DNA of 64,000 nucleotides. Origin: Teredinibacter turnerae T7901 (lineage in GTDB: Bacteria > Pseudomonadota > Gammaproteobacteria > Pseudomonadales > Cellvibrionaceae). Below are positions 42,934 through 52,910 of the stretch, in pieces. The stretch lies in the NCBI RefSeq assembly GCF_000023025.1, contig NC_012997.1, forward strand, positions 3,221,125-3,285,124, written 5' to 3'. Every line of letters starts with the position of its first letter. Position 1 is the stretch's first letter. A program made the position numbers and the translations under genes. Below the pieces are notes generated by a model. The model searched no databases and had not been told where the DNA came from. It was given only the letters and a program-made list of their open reading frames with translations.

Positions 42934-45900
42934 TTACCGCTGTACGTCTTTGCGATAACGCACGCTGTCCATTGAACCAATCGCTTTTAACAATTCCCGA
43001 GTGCTGTAGTCGTTTGACTGCATTTGTGCATCAAGCTTATCGACCTCACAACTGTAGTTATCAATTTCGTCTTGAGACAAAGCAATATCAATCGCGCGAT
43101 CAAGATACGTCGAGCCAGTACCCATCGCCAGACGGAAGGTATTGTCGATAAAACAGCGTCGGGTTACATCCAGGCCTGCAATCGCGTGAGCAATATCTTT
43201 AGCACCATTAAATTCAATACTATTGCCGTCGTTGATACTGTTTACGCCAAACAAGGTGCCATCAAACTCTACAGTTAAACCGTTGTAGTCCTGTGTTTGA
43301 GGCAGACCCACTGCATTGAAATCTTCAAAACCACCGCCTAACGGATTGATCATTTTTTCATGACAGGTTTGGCACAGCCCCGCTGACGTCTGGAATTCGT
43401 ACTTCTTACGCGCAGTCGCCAGGCCATTGTTCTGTGCAAGGTACTCTTCCCACTCTTTGCGTGCCTCTTCACGAGCTTCATCAAAGTCATCGCCGTTAAG
43501 CGCAACACCAGTCGGAGGCGCGGGCACGTCGTGACACAGGAATAAGCGGCGCAAGTAGGTCGCACGCAGGATAGGGCCGGTTTCCTGCTCGTGTGCGTTC
43601 ACAGTTAAGAATGCACCCGAAGTAACCAAACCTGCGCGCGATGAAATACCCGTAACCTTCTGCATCGTCGGCCCTGAAATACCAGTGATGCCGTAGAAAT
43701 CCGCCAGCGCCCCATTCGCAAAGGTAAAACCACCGTCAAACAAGGACGTGAACGGCTCGCCTTCATCCAGTACGACATGGTTGAACACCTCACGTACCTC
43801 TTGTGCCATTGCACGGCGCACGTCCGAGGTGAATGTTGGATAAATTGATTCGTTTTTCACCATATCCAACACTCGGTCTGTACGCAGCCACTGGGCGGCA
43901 AAGTTACCGAAGTGTTCACGTGCCCTGGGCGTATTCAACAAACGCTGAACCTGTGCATTAATTTGTGCCTTGGTTTGCAGTGCATCCTCATCCGCAGCAG
44001 TCAGTAAAGTGTCGTCCGGGGTAGTGCCCGTAAACGTAAAGCTGAGGAACGCCGCCAGCTGATAAGGTGTTAACACATAGGCATCCGCATCCAGTTCGAC
44101 TTCCGGTGCAGAAGGCAATGCAGGCACACCGGCCGACACCTCCAGGCGAGAAATAACCAGATTTTGCCCTTGCATATATTCATTTGGTCGTCCGGCATCT
44201 TTATCCACTACTGCAAAATACTGAGTTCCACTTAATTCCTCGGTATAGAACTTGTAGGTTTTGTTGTATGTGTGGGTAATTTCAAATTCAGCGATCGTTA
44301 AGCCGTTGGACACAATCTGCATCATCGGCCACAAACCATTTGCCGCTGACTGTTCGCCTTTCACCGTTACCGTTATCAGGTCGGCCCCGGTGAAATTGGC
44401 ATTTACGCCAAACTGGTTGTATAGCTCGAGGCGTTTTGGATCAGCTTCTGAGATGTACGTTTGTACATTGCCCGTTTGTTCATAATCTTGCTCGTCGGAA
44501 ATTCCGGTTTCGATATCAATGATGGAAATGCCGGTCTCGTCGCGATACAAAAACTGCGGCGACGTCAGCATGGCGCGTAAGGCCAGAGCGATGCCCTCTT
44601 TATTTTCGCCACCTGTGTAATCATTTGTGAAAATACTCAAATAACTTGTTGTTTCTTCGTCGGTGAGTGGTCGGCGGAAAATACGCTTACCTTGAGTGGA
44701 AATTAAGCGGTCACCACAGTTCTGACTACTTAAGCCCGCACAATCTACAAACCCAGAGAAATTGTTTTGTGCCATTAAATCGACAACTTTTGCTACCACC
44801 AAACCGTACGACTGCAACGCGCCGCTGTCGATATTGGTCATGATATTGTTGGAAAACCCGTTGAGCTTATTGTCGGCAGGGATTGCATCATAAGTGCTCT
44901 GCCCCAGATCGTTAATTAAGTTAACGCCGGTAAGATCTTCAATCGCATTGCTGAACTCGTTGCGGGTAAGCACTCGTAACAACCGCGGTCCATAAGTAAC
45001 ACCACAAGCAACCGGCTCACCGCCGGAGCTGGACGAACTGCTGCTGGAGCTACTGCTCGAACTGGAAGAGCTGCTAGATGTATTGCCTCCGCTGGATGTG
45101 CTGCTTGAGCTGGATGAGCTGCTCGAGCTGCTGGAACTCGAAGACGCATTACCATTCCAACTGCGAATATAGGCCGCGATAGAATCTGAACACTCACCGA
45201 TACATTTTTCTGGCTGATTAAACGGCATGGACGTAGCCAGGTAGGTTGCCAGACTGGAAAGCTTGTATTCGGACTTTGTAGGATCAATTGGAGTGAGTCC
45301 ATCCCCTTTCGCACCGTGGCAACCTACGCAGCCTAAACTGTTTTGCTCGTAATAGGTTTTACCCAGCGCCACCAGATCGACACCACCAGAACTGCTCGAA
45401 CTTGAGGACGAACTGGAACTCGATGAACTTGAAGAAGAACTTGAGCTGGACGAACTGCTGCCATTGCCTGAGCTGCCATCGCACGTCAGAGGCGCATCGG
45501 ACATTTCAATATCGTCCATCCACACGTCCGCATCATTATTACTGAAGCTGTGCCAACCAAAAAATGCATAGTTAAACTTACCGTCCAACCAATGGGCGTT
45601 GCCGTTAACACCGCCATTATTCCAGTCATTGGCCGCATCAATGCTATGCAGGAGTTCGCCATCAACATAGGCATTCAATTGATGATAAGCGAGATCACCA
45701 GCCAGCATTTCCACTACCACACAGTGCCAGTCGTTGGCGGTAATTTCCGGGCCGCTATACCACTGACTTTGCGGCGGAGCAATGTCATCGCTGGGTACTT
45801 CGTTGGTGCCCACGTGCCCTTTAATCTGACCAAAGCGAATTTCGTTGTCGGCGCCCGAGGCATTTGCCCTTACACCCATAATATGCTCGTGATTATCATT

Positions 45901-47208
45901 GGCTTCGTTACCGAGCTTTTTACTCATGTACACCATGGCCTTTAGATAAACGCGATCCAAACCTTGTGGCAGCGCTTTTACTATCTGTGCAGGCGCGGCA
46001 CCGCCCTTAAAATGCACCGACTTGCTGCCGGAATACGCTCGGGAATTATCGACAACTGCGTACACTGCCTGCCCTGAATTATTGTTGGGGTTATTGGACT
46101 GCCAGCCAACGAAATTATCCCAACCTGCAGGCTGCTGGCTTACGGAACTGCTTTCGAAATCGTCACTCACAAAAAAGCCACTTCCGCTAGAACTGCTGGA
46201 GCCACCCGCCATTCCGCTCGAACTGCTCGAAGATGAGCTTGAGGAGCTCGATGAGCTGGAACTGGACGAGGAACTACTGCTGGATGAACTGCTACTGGAA
46301 GAGCTGCCTGCCCATGTGCGAATGTAAGCAGCAATATCTGCGGCGCACTCCGCGCCGCAGCTCGCGGGATTAATCTGTGGCATATCCTCGGCAATAATGT
46401 TTTCCAGCGTTTTATTGTTTTGACCAAACACCGTCGCATGCGGGTCGATTTTGTATAAGCCCTCACCCATAGCACCGTGACAGGTCGTACAATTTAAGGT
46501 GGCGTTGGCGTAAAGCAACTGACCATTTGCTGCGTTACCCACATATCCAGAAGATGAGCTTGATGAACTCGAAGAACTCGATGAAGACGTGTTAGGGGTA
46601 CCTGAGCCACTTGAGCTGGATGCGCTTGACGAGCTGCTACCACCAACAATCACACCGCCGCTGGAGCTGCTACTCGAACTGGAACTTGATGTGCTACTCG
46701 ATGTGCTGGAAGACGAACTCGAACTGTTTGAACTGCTCGCACTGGAACTGCTGCTGCCTGAACCATTGTCGGTTGGTGGTAAGCCAGCAAAATTTTCCAA
46801 CATATAGCCCGCAATCTGCGAACTGCACTGGGTATCGCATTGCTCAGGATTACCCAAGGGCATGGTCTGCTCGATTCGCAGCGCCAGCAAGCTGAAATCG
46901 CCACATACATCGCACCCCAGTAATTCGCCGCCTGCCAGGCCACCCTTTCCGTCTTTCCCGTGGCAACTTGCGCACTGGGCCTCGTAAAGGGCCTCGCCGG
47001 GATGTGGTGTATCCACTACCGGCTCCCCGCCACTCGAACTACTGCTGCTGGTGCTGCTTGCGCCCCCACCGGTATCTGTCGATGGTGGGTCCACCTCCGG
47101 CAAGGGTGTGTTATCAAACTGAGGAGCTCCCGCCCCACCACACGCACTTAACAGTAAAAACGAAGCCAACCAACTAACAGCAACCAAATAACGCCGCAAA
47201 CTTCTCAT
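42934..47208 (-). CDS. Multi-domain c-type cytochrome lipoprotein with DUF1587/1595/1592/1588/1585 and polyserine linkers
   Basis: 1424 residues from ATG 47208 (GGTGG 8 nt upstream; a TTG seven codons earlier is possible). A lipobox (LLLSAC) predicts outer membrane anchoring. Three cytochrome c modules bear CASCH (about residue 76), CTTCH (238) and CVGCH (625), each followed by a conserved C-(S/A)-x-I-A-x-Y-(M/I) end. A jelly-roll, concanavalin-like domain (about 346-576; DVWMDDIEMSD) sits between modules 2 and 3. After more polyserine come the DUF1587, DUF1595, DUF1592, DUF1588 and DUF1585 segments (from about 740), with a fourth haem motif CQTCH (about 1279). A CBM60-like insert occupies about 915-1030. 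The linkers match those of the secreted cellulases, so it probably works outside the cell near plant polysaccharide. It leads the redox operon. Confidence 0.88.
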   Translation of the reverse strand: MRSLRRYLVAVSWLASFLLLSACGGAGAPQFDNTPLPEVDPPSTDTGGGASSTSSSSSSGGEPVVDTPHPGEALYEAQCASCHGKDGKGGLAGGELLGCDVCGDFSLLALRIEQTMPLGNPEQCDTQCSSQIAGYMLENFAGLPPTDNGSGSSSSSASSSNSSSSSSSTSSSTSSSSSSSSSSGGVIVGGSSSSSASSSSGSGTPNTSSSSSSSSSSSSSGYVGNAANGQLLYANATLNCTTCHGAMGEGLYKIDPHATVFGQNNKTLENIIAEDMPQINPASCGAECAADIAAYIRTWAGSSSSSSSSSSSSSSSSSSSSSSSSSSSSSSGMAGGSSSSSGSGFFVSDDFESSSVSQQPAGWDNFVGWQSNNPNNNSGQAVYAVVDNSRAYSGSKSVHFKGGAAPAQIVKALPQGLDRVYLKAMVYMSKKLGNEANDNHEHIMGVRANASGADNEIRFGQIKGHVGTNEVPSDDIAPPQSQWYSGPEITANDWHCVVVEMLAGDLAYHQLNAYVDGELLHSIDAANDWNNGGVNGNAHWLDGKFNYAFFGWHSFSNNDADVWMDDIEMSDAPLTCDGSSGNGSSSSSSSSSSSSSSSSSSSSSSSSGGVDLVALGKTYYEQNSLGCVGCHGAKGDGLTPIDPTKSEYKLSSLATYLATSMPFNQPEKCIGECSDSIAAYIRSWNGNASSSSSSSSSSSSSSSTSSGGNTSSSSSSSSSSSSSSSSSSGGEPVACGVTYGPRLLRVLTRNEFSNAIEDLTGVNLINDLGQSTYDAIPADNKLNGFSNNIMTNIDSGALQSYGLVVAKVVDLMAQNNFSGFVDCAGLSSQNCGDRLISTQGKRIFRRPLTDEETTSYLSIFTNDYTGGENKEGIALALRAMLTSPQFLYRDETGISIIDIETGISDEQDYEQTGNVQTYISEADPKRLELYNQFGVNANFTGADLITVTVKGEQSAANGLWPMMQIVSNGLTIAEFEITHTYNKTYKFYTEELSGTQYFAVVDKDAGRPNEYMQGQNLVISRLEVSAGVPALPSAPEVELDADAYVLTPYQLAAFLSFTFTGTTPDDTLLTAADEDALQTKAQINAQVQRLLNTPRAREHFGNFAAQWLRTDRVLDMVKNESIYPTFTSDVRRAMAQEVREVFNHVVLDEGEPFTSLFDGGFTFANGALADFYGITGISGPTMQKVTGISSRAGLVTSGAFLTVNAHEQETGPILRATYLRRLFLCHDVPAPPTGVALNGDDFDEAREEARKEWEEYLAQNNGLATARKKYEFQTSAGLCQTCHEKMINPLGGGFEDFNAVGLPQTQDYNGLTVEFDGTLFGVNSINDGNSIEFNGAKDIAHAIAGLDVTRRCFIDNTFRLAMGTGSTYLDRAIDIALSQDEIDNYSCEVDKLDAQMQSNDYSTRELLKAIGSMDSVRYRKDVQR

Positions 47209-47326
47209 GTACATCCCACCACATAGCAAAATGCTTTTCGCAATCCCACGAAAAACAAAACAAGTTAATCACTCCAAAATATGCTAACGAGGCGGGTAAT
47301 TAAGGGTATTGATGAAGTTCTCATTC

Positions 47327-47344
47327 GGTATTTTTCAAAATACC
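47327..47344. promoter_or_regulatory. Dyad GGTATTTT-TC-AAAATACC upstream of the redox operon
   Basis: A perfect inverted repeat with 8-base arms and a 2-nt centre, 119 nt before the cytochrome start codon. The size and symmetry suit a dimeric regulator; the regulator is unknown. Confidence 0.45.
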
Positions 47345-48291
47345 CGGACAAAACTGCCAACAAGTTCACACATAAGTAAAAAACATTTTTTGTTAATTTT
47401 GCAGTTGTCGAGGATGTTTACATCAAAAAAATAAAAAGATGCAAAAAATTTTATAAGCGAACCTCTGCCAGGCAATTATTCGCAGTATTTTTGAAAAGAA
47501 TAGAATTCTCTTTTTGAAGTCGATCACGCAATTAATCAATAAAAGCAAAAACTGACTTATTTTCACTCATGCGGAATCGATTAAAATTGAGTTAAAAAAA
47601 CACTTAGTCTTGGCGGATGTAAATTATTGCAGCACAAAATGCGGAATGTATTAAGGTTTATCACAGATATTTAAAGGTTGCATTCACCTTCGATGTCAGC
47701 TTGTTTTACAAAATTCAGCCCCAGCGTGATTTGGCGCACATATTCTAATTGCTGAAAAAGGTGACAGACGTCTCATTCAACATAATAGTACGCTCAGGCT
47801 AGTTCCCCGACTCGCGCAGATAGTTTTTAAAATTGTGAACTGCGCCCACCCCAGTTTCACCGCGTAATCTACCCATAGGCCAGTATGGGTTCCACAGCAT
47901 ACAGCCTCCTTATGCTGGCACCTCCTCTAAAAACCGATGGCATCGTTGTTATTCTGCGGAAAATAATCCAGAGACAAACCTGGAACAAAGACAAAGCGGT
48001 TATTCCCCAATCTTCCCGAGGGTATACCTTCACGCCTCATCGTCGACCCTCAGAAACACCCTGAGAAAGTATCGCGCCCTCTTCTTTCAAACACACTCTC
48101 AGCTAAGCCGTGATATTGACCCCTTAGCCAAACCCAATCAGCGCTCTTTTATCGGTATAGTGAAATTATGGTCTTAATATAGTGCATTTATGGGTAGATA
48201 GGCACTCTATTGGAACCACAAATACGAATAGCGGCGCACAAAAACTCCCCAAAAAGCCACAAAATAAACGATTTTTGCATTTATATAGTGC

Positions 48292-48307
48292 TGGCATAAC
48301 CATTGCG
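48292..48307 (+). promoter_or_regulatory. Sigma-54 (RpoN) promoter of the nitrate transporter gene
   Basis: TGGCAT-AACCA-TTGCG matches the -24/-12 consensus TGGCAC-N5-TTGCA with correct spacing. Transcription would start near 48318, leaving a leader of about 35 nt before the ATG at 48354. Nitrogen-assimilation genes are classic RpoN/NtrC targets. No NtrC site was clearly seen. Confidence 0.7.
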
Positions 48308-48353
48308 TAGGGATTTTGACTATTTTTGCCCTCTACCCCAATCAGGTCTTCTT

Positions 48354-49823
48354 ATGAGCCATAAACTGAACCTTGTGGACTTTTCGCAAGCCAACATACG
48401 AACCCTGCACCTCACATGGTTCGCCTTCTTTTTAACGTTTGTTATGTGGTTTTCCCATGCGCCCATGAAGCCGCTGATTATGGCGGCATTCGACCTCAGC
48501 GTGCCGCAGTGGAAAGCGCTTCTTATATTGAATGTCGCACTCACTATTCCGGCCCGCATTGTCATTGGAATCCTGGTAGACAAGTTCGGACCACGCACTG
48601 TGTACAGCACCCTGTTGGTGATTTCCGGTGTTTTGTGTGTGGGCTTCGCTTTTGCGCAGAGTTACGAGCAGTTGGCGATTATGCGTTTTGCCATGGGCTT
48701 CGCCGGGGCGGGCTTTGTGATTGGTATCCGTATGGTGGGCGAATGGTTTCCCGCACGCCAGGTGGGTTTGGCCGAGGGCGTATATGGCGGCTGGGGTAAT
48801 TTCGGCTCTGCTGCCGCGGCATTTACCTTGCCTTCTTTGGCCTTGATCTACGGCGGCGATGACGGCTGGCGTTATGCCATCGCAACCACCGGCCTAATCG
48901 CTATGGTTTACGGCGTTTTCTTCTACCTTCGCGCGCGCAACACCCCGAAAGGTTCAACGTATTTCAAACCGAAAAAATCGGGTGGACTGGAAGTTACCAG
49001 CCGCAAGGACTTCTATTTCTATCTGGCGATGAATATTCCGATGTACCTGATTCTCGCAGTGCTGGCGTGGAAACTGTCACCCGCAGGTGTCGGCCTGCTG
49101 AGTCAAACCACCACCTACCTGTTATACGGCGTACTTGTTGTCCTCGGCGCAATTCAGTTTTCGCAGATCCTGAAGGTCAACAAAGAGATGCTCGCCGATG
49201 GCGCCCCTGAGCATGACAAATACTCGTTCAAGCAAGTCGCCATTCTCGATTGGGCTTACTTCGTTACCTTCGGGTCTGAGCTCGCGGTTGTATCTATGCT
49301 GCCGGCTTTCTTCCTGGAAACATTTACCAGCTTGTCTCTGGTTCAGGCAGGTGCGCTGGGTGCAGCTTTCGCGTTTATGAATCTGGTTGCTCGCCCCGGC
49401 GGTGGTTTTATCAGCGATAAATTTGGGCGTCGTAAGTCGCTGTCAATTTTCATTGCCGGTCTCGCCGCCGGCTATTTCATGCTGTCCCAAATATCCGGCA
49501 GCTGGCCAATAGCGCTGGCGGTTGCGGCAGTTATGGTGTGCTCATTTTTCGTGCAAGCCGGTGAAGGCGCAGTATTTGCGATGGTGCCGCTGGTCAAACG
49601 CCGCATGACCGGCCAAATCGCCGGTATGGTTGGCGCATATGGCAATGTCGGTGGCGTGACATTTCTGACCATCTACAGCTTCGTGGACGCCAGTACATTC
49701 TTTATGGTGATCGCCGCTTGTGCTGCGCTGGTATTTTTAATTATTCAAATGCTGGAAGAACCAGAAGGCCACATGACAGAAACCCTGGCCGATGGTACGG
49801 TGCAGCGCATCGAGTTAACCTAA
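48354..49823 (+). CDS. Nitrate/nitrite transporter of the NarK/NasA type (MFS)
   Basis: 489 residues from ATG 48354; an in-frame start 17 codons earlier would lie at the sigma-54 promoter. The protein has about 12 transmembrane helices and the signature of nitrate-nitrite porters: [19 protein letters not shown] at the start, [22 protein letters not shown] and a GxGNxGG-like motif (GAYGNVGGV) near the C-terminus. It imports nitrate, probably for assimilation, since the following phosphatase/kinase gene is a known neighbour of assimilatory nasA in pseudomonads and the promoter is RpoN-type. A hairpin terminator separates the two genes. Confidence 0.9.
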   Translation: MSHKLNLVDFSQANIRTLHLTWFAFFLTFVMWFSHAPMKPLIMAAFDLSVPQWKALLILNVALTIPARIVIGILVDKFGPRTVYSTLLVISGVLCVGFAFAQSYEQLAIMRFAMGFAGAGFVIGIRMVGEWFPARQVGLAEGVYGGWGNFGSAAAAFTLPSLALIYGGDDGWRYAIATTGLIAMVYGVFFYLRARNTPKGSTYFKPKKSGGLEVTSRKDFYFYLAMNIPMYLILAVLAWKLSPAGVGLLSQTTTYLLYGVLVVLGAIQFSQILKVNKEMLADGAPEHDKYSFKQVAILDWAYFVTFGSELAVVSMLPAFFLETFTSLSLVQAGALGAAFAFMNLVARPGGGFISDKFGRRKSLSIFIAGLAAGYFMLSQISGSWPIALAVAAVMVCSFFVQAGEGAVFAMVPLVKRRMTGQIAGMVGAYGNVGGVTFLTIYSFVDASTFFMVIAACAALVFLIIQMLEEPEGHMTETLADGTVQRIELT

Positions 49824-49849
49824 ACTTTATTCGATACAGCCTCATACAT

Positions 49850-49873
49850 AACAGCCCCCTCCGGGGCTGTTTT
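49850..49873 (+). terminator. Terminator between nitrate transporter and phosphatase/kinase genes
   Basis: A 9-bp stem AACAGCCCC/GGGGCTGTT with a 4-nt loop is followed by a short T run, 27 nt after the transporter stop. Confidence 0.85.
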
Positions 49874-49937
49874 ACATTGATGGCCCCATCTATTTGGCTA
49901 CATGAGCCAATATAATTTGGTGCTCTGAAAGGCCCCC

Positions 49938-51665
49938 ATGAATCATCTGTTATCCCGTTTGGACATTACCCTCGCGCAATTCAGCGACCGGGGCCGCAAG
50001 GCCGAAAACCAGGACACGCTGGGCGCCCGAATTCCTGCGCCAGAGCAAACCGCACTACTCGCCACTAAAGGCATTGCACTGGCAATCGCCGACGGCGTCA
50101 GTTCTAGCGCAGCAGCCCGGCAAGCCAGTCAGGCTGCCGTCAGTGGATTTCTCACCGACTATTATGCAACGCCGGATACCTGGCGTACCCAGCAGTCAGC
50201 CATGCAGGTGATTCGCTCACTCAATCAATACCTTTGGGGTCAAAGTCGTAACAGTATTCGGGACGAAGGCTACCTCACCACATTTAGCGCGCTGGTTCTT
50301 AAGGGCGATAAGGTGTTTAGCTTCCACGTTGGCGACAGCCGGATCTACCGGGTACGCGACGGTCTGCTGGAACAGCTTACGCGCGATCACACCCAAAAAA
50401 TTGACCGCAACACCACCTATTTGAGTCGCGCTCTCGGCGCGGATACCGCCGTAGAAGTGGACATGTTCAGCGATGAACTGCAACCAGGCGACCTGTTTAT
50501 TCTTTCCACCGATGGTATTCACGACGCCGTACCACCGGCGAAATTCAGCACCCTCGCCCGCAGCGCTGAGATATCCCCCCAGGCCTTGGTAGACGCGCTG
50601 GTCGCAGAAGCGCTCGCACACAACAGCCAGGACAATATCAGCGTACAGGTCGCGCGTATTGAACAGACAGGAACGCCGAGCCAGGATGATGCAGTAACCG
50701 TGCTTTCGCGACTCCCCTTTCCGCCGTTACTTTCGCCAGGACAGACGCTGGACGGCCTGCAAGTGGACAAGGTTTTGTATGAGTCCGAACGCAGCCAAGT
50801 GTATAAGGTGCGCACCAGTACCGGCCAGTCGCTGGTGATGAAAACACCTTCGGTTAACTATTCAGACGACCCGGCGTACATTGAACGCTTTGTATTGGAA
50901 TCCTGGATTGGCTCCCGCATTCATAACGCCCACGTCGCCAGAGTCGTCACCCCGCCGGGTTCCCGCAACGCACTTTACTACCTGACCGAATTCATTCCCG
51001 GGCCGACCCTGGAGCAGCTAATTCAGCAGCGCGCGCCCTTCGCAATACCCGATGCCATTGAGTTAATTGAGCAGATAATCAAAGGGATTCGGGCATTTCA
51101 TCGCAAAGACACACTGCATCAGGATATCAAGCCCGGCAATATTGTGATTGGTGCCAACGGCGCCGTCATTGTAGATTTTGGCTCCTGCTGGGTTGCCGGC
51201 ATCCACGAAGTTCGCTCCGCATTTCAACGCGAAATTCCTCTGGGAACATTGAGTTACTCTGCCCCCGAATACCGTTTTGGTGGCACGATTGGCCACCGCA
51301 GCGACCAGTTTTCCCTCGCTGTTCTGGTATACGAAATGCTGACTGGCAAGCTGCCCTATGGCGAAAAGTACACGCAAGCCAACACGTTAAAGTCCTTTAC
51401 CAAACTGCGTTATATCCCTGCCGCCAACCACAACCCTCTGGTACCCCACTGGTTGGACCAAGCGCTGGAAAAAGCCCTGAGCATTCAGCCCGAGCAACGC
51501 TACGATGCACTTTCAGAATGGCTACTGGATTTGCAGCGCCCCAATACAGCTTGGCTCACCCCCAGCCAAAAACCCTTGTTGCAGCGCAACCCTCTGCGGG
51601 TATGGCAACTGCTTGCTGCCGCAGGCTGGGCCCTGGCGCTGGCGATGTTATTCCATAGGCGCTGA
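49938..51665 (+). CDS. Fused PP2C-type protein phosphatase and Ser/Thr protein kinase
   Basis: 575 residues with AAGG before ATG. The N-terminal half (about 1-235) is a PP2C-type phosphatase: GRKAENQDTLG, AIADGVSSS, FHVGDSRIYRV, LSTDGIHDA and NSQDNISVQV. The C-terminal half (about 265-540) is a eukaryotic-type kinase: VMK lysine, HQDIKPGNIVI (HQD in place of HRD), VDFGS and SAPEYRF. A single transmembrane helix ends the protein (about 550-570). In Pseudomonas this bifunctional protein lies beside nasA and the assimilatory nitrate/nitrite reductase genes. It may tune nitrate uptake or reductase activity; the reductase genes are not in the window. Confidence 0.9.
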   Translation: MNHLLSRLDITLAQFSDRGRKAENQDTLGARIPAPEQTALLATKGIALAIADGVSSSAAARQASQAAVSGFLTDYYATPDTWRTQQSAMQVIRSLNQYLWGQSRNSIRDEGYLTTFSALVLKGDKVFSFHVGDSRIYRVRDGLLEQLTRDHTQKIDRNTTYLSRALGADTAVEVDMFSDELQPGDLFILSTDGIHDAVPPAKFSTLARSAEISPQALVDALVAEALAHNSQDNISVQVARIEQTGTPSQDDAVTVLSRLPFPPLLSPGQTLDGLQVDKVLYESERSQVYKVRTSTGQSLVMKTPSVNYSDDPAYIERFVLESWIGSRIHNAHVARVVTPPGSRNALYYLTEFIPGPTLEQLIQQRAPFAIPDAIELIEQIIKGIRAFHRKDTLHQDIKPGNIVIGANGAVIVDFGSCWVAGIHEVRSAFQREIPLGTLSYSAPEYRFGGTIGHRSDQFSLAVLVYEMLTGKLPYGEKYTQANTLKSFTKLRYIPAANHNPLVPHWLDQALEKALSIQPEQRYDALSEWLLDLQRPNTAWLTPSQKPLLQRNPLRVWQLLAAAGWALALAMLFHRR

Positions 51666-51728
51666 TCCAGGCTCGTGGCGTCAGAGGGCTTTGCTATACT
51701 CGAAAAAGACCCTCTCAGGCGACAGATC

Positions 51729-52889
51729 ATGCTCAACTTTTTCAACGTACTCTTTTCCCGACCTTCGAGCCACAGCGATTCGGAGCTTGAAAAGTTGCGT
51801 CTGGAAAATACTAAATTGCAGAAAGATATTGAGCTGTACAAAAAAATTAAAGTCGTCGCGGATATGCGGCTCGTTAATCTGGAAAAAGCACACAAAGAAC
51901 AGGAACGCTTGCGAAACATGTGGATTGGCAGCTCCATGGCGCTCGACCTGGTTCGCTACAGCATGTCAGAGACGACAAATTCCGCTCAAGACCAGAGGCG
52001 CAAACTGGCGGAATCATCGGTTAATTATCAGCAGATTAAATCGATTCTTAACGGCATTACCCACGCGCTGCAAACCATTGATGAAAAAACAGTAAGAGTT
52101 ACCAAAGGCGTCAACGAACTCACCGCTGTCGGGGCGCAGATCAACAGCTTCGTTGAGCAGATTCGTGCCATTTCCGACCAAACCAACCTGCTCGCACTTA
52201 ACGCTGCAATTGAAGCCGCTCGTGCAGGCGAACAAGGTCGCGGTTTCGCCGTGGTGGCTGACGAGGTACGTAACCTTGCAAAAAAATCTGCCCAAGCCTC
52301 GGAAGAAATATCAGAGCTGATCCACACCATTGCCAACAAAACGACATTTGTCGCCACCTGTATCAGCGAAACAAGCGAGACTGTAAGCAACACTAACGCC
52401 TCAACAGCGGACATTTCGAATATCGTTGATGAATTCACTCAACACGCGCAAAACATGGCGACCACTATCTCCATTTCTGCTGAACGCGCATTTATTCAAA
52501 CCGTTAAACTGGATCACCTAGTGTGGAAAACTGAAGTGTATAAATGCATTTGGGGGAAGTCGGACGCACCGCTGGAGACCTTTGCAGATCACACCCAATG
52601 TCGTTTGGGTAAGTGGTATTACGAAGGCGATGGCGGAAAGTTTTATCGCAATTTTGGCTCGTTCAAAACCCTGGAAACCCCTCACAAACGTGTTCATCAA
52701 GCGGGTATCAGAGCACTTCGCCAAGCGGAAGCCAAAGAGCTTGAAAGTGCGTTTCTATCGCTGGAAGAGATGGAGAAGGCCAGTGACGAAGTGCTCGATC
52801 GACTGTCAAAAATTGAAGCCGATATCACCACTTACCATCACGAAGAAAAGAGTAATTTATTTACACCAAACGAAGCAGAACTTTTTTAG
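51729..52889 (+). CDS. Soluble methyl-accepting chemotaxis protein with C-terminal CZB zinc-binding domain
   Basis: 386 residues from ATG 51729; a GTG start at 51675 would overlap the previous gene region and is less likely. No transmembrane helix is seen, so it is cytoplasmic. The N-terminus is a coiled coil (about 14-60; [20 protein letters not shown]). The signalling hairpin is clear ([20 protein letters not shown]). The C-terminal CZB domain has His/Cys residues ([36 protein letters not shown]), which bind zinc in TlpD-like proteins and sense zinc or oxidants such as hypochlorite. It follows the kinase gene by about 60 nt. Confidence 0.92.
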   Translation: MLNFFNVLFSRPSSHSDSELEKLRLENTKLQKDIELYKKIKVVADMRLVNLEKAHKEQERLRNMWIGSSMALDLVRYSMSETTNSAQDQRRKLAESSVNYQQIKSILNGITHALQTIDEKTVRVTKGVNELTAVGAQINSFVEQIRAISDQTNLLALNAAIEAARAGEQGRGFAVVADEVRNLAKKSAQASEEISELIHTIANKTTFVATCISETSETVSNTNASTADISNIVDEFTQHAQNMATTISISAERAFIQTVKLDHLVWKTEVYKCIWGKSDAPLETFADHTQCRLGKWYYEGDGGKFYRNFGSFKTLETPHKRVHQAGIRALRQAEAKELESAFLSLEEMEKASDEVLDRLSKIEADITTYHHEEKSNLFTPNEAELF

Positions 52890-52910
52890 GGCCAGTTAAC
52901 CCCAGGAACC

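Larger units (their letters stand above)
47209..48353. other. Divergent intergenic region between the redox operon and the nitrate transporter
   Basis: About 1.1 kb with no gene. Near the left edge lies a dyad GGTATTTT/AAAATACC (47327-47344) that may serve the redox operon. Near the right edge lies a sigma-54 promoter (48292-48307). The middle contains no feature I can name; a small structured leader or regulatory RNA cannot be excluded. Confidence 0.6.

Noticed and set aside
42934-47208. Methylamine or alcohol dehydrogenase cytochrome subunit
   Set aside because: The DUF1587-DUF1585 series, lipobox and polyserine linkers fit planctomycete-type cytochromes, and no dehydrogenase gene is adjacent.
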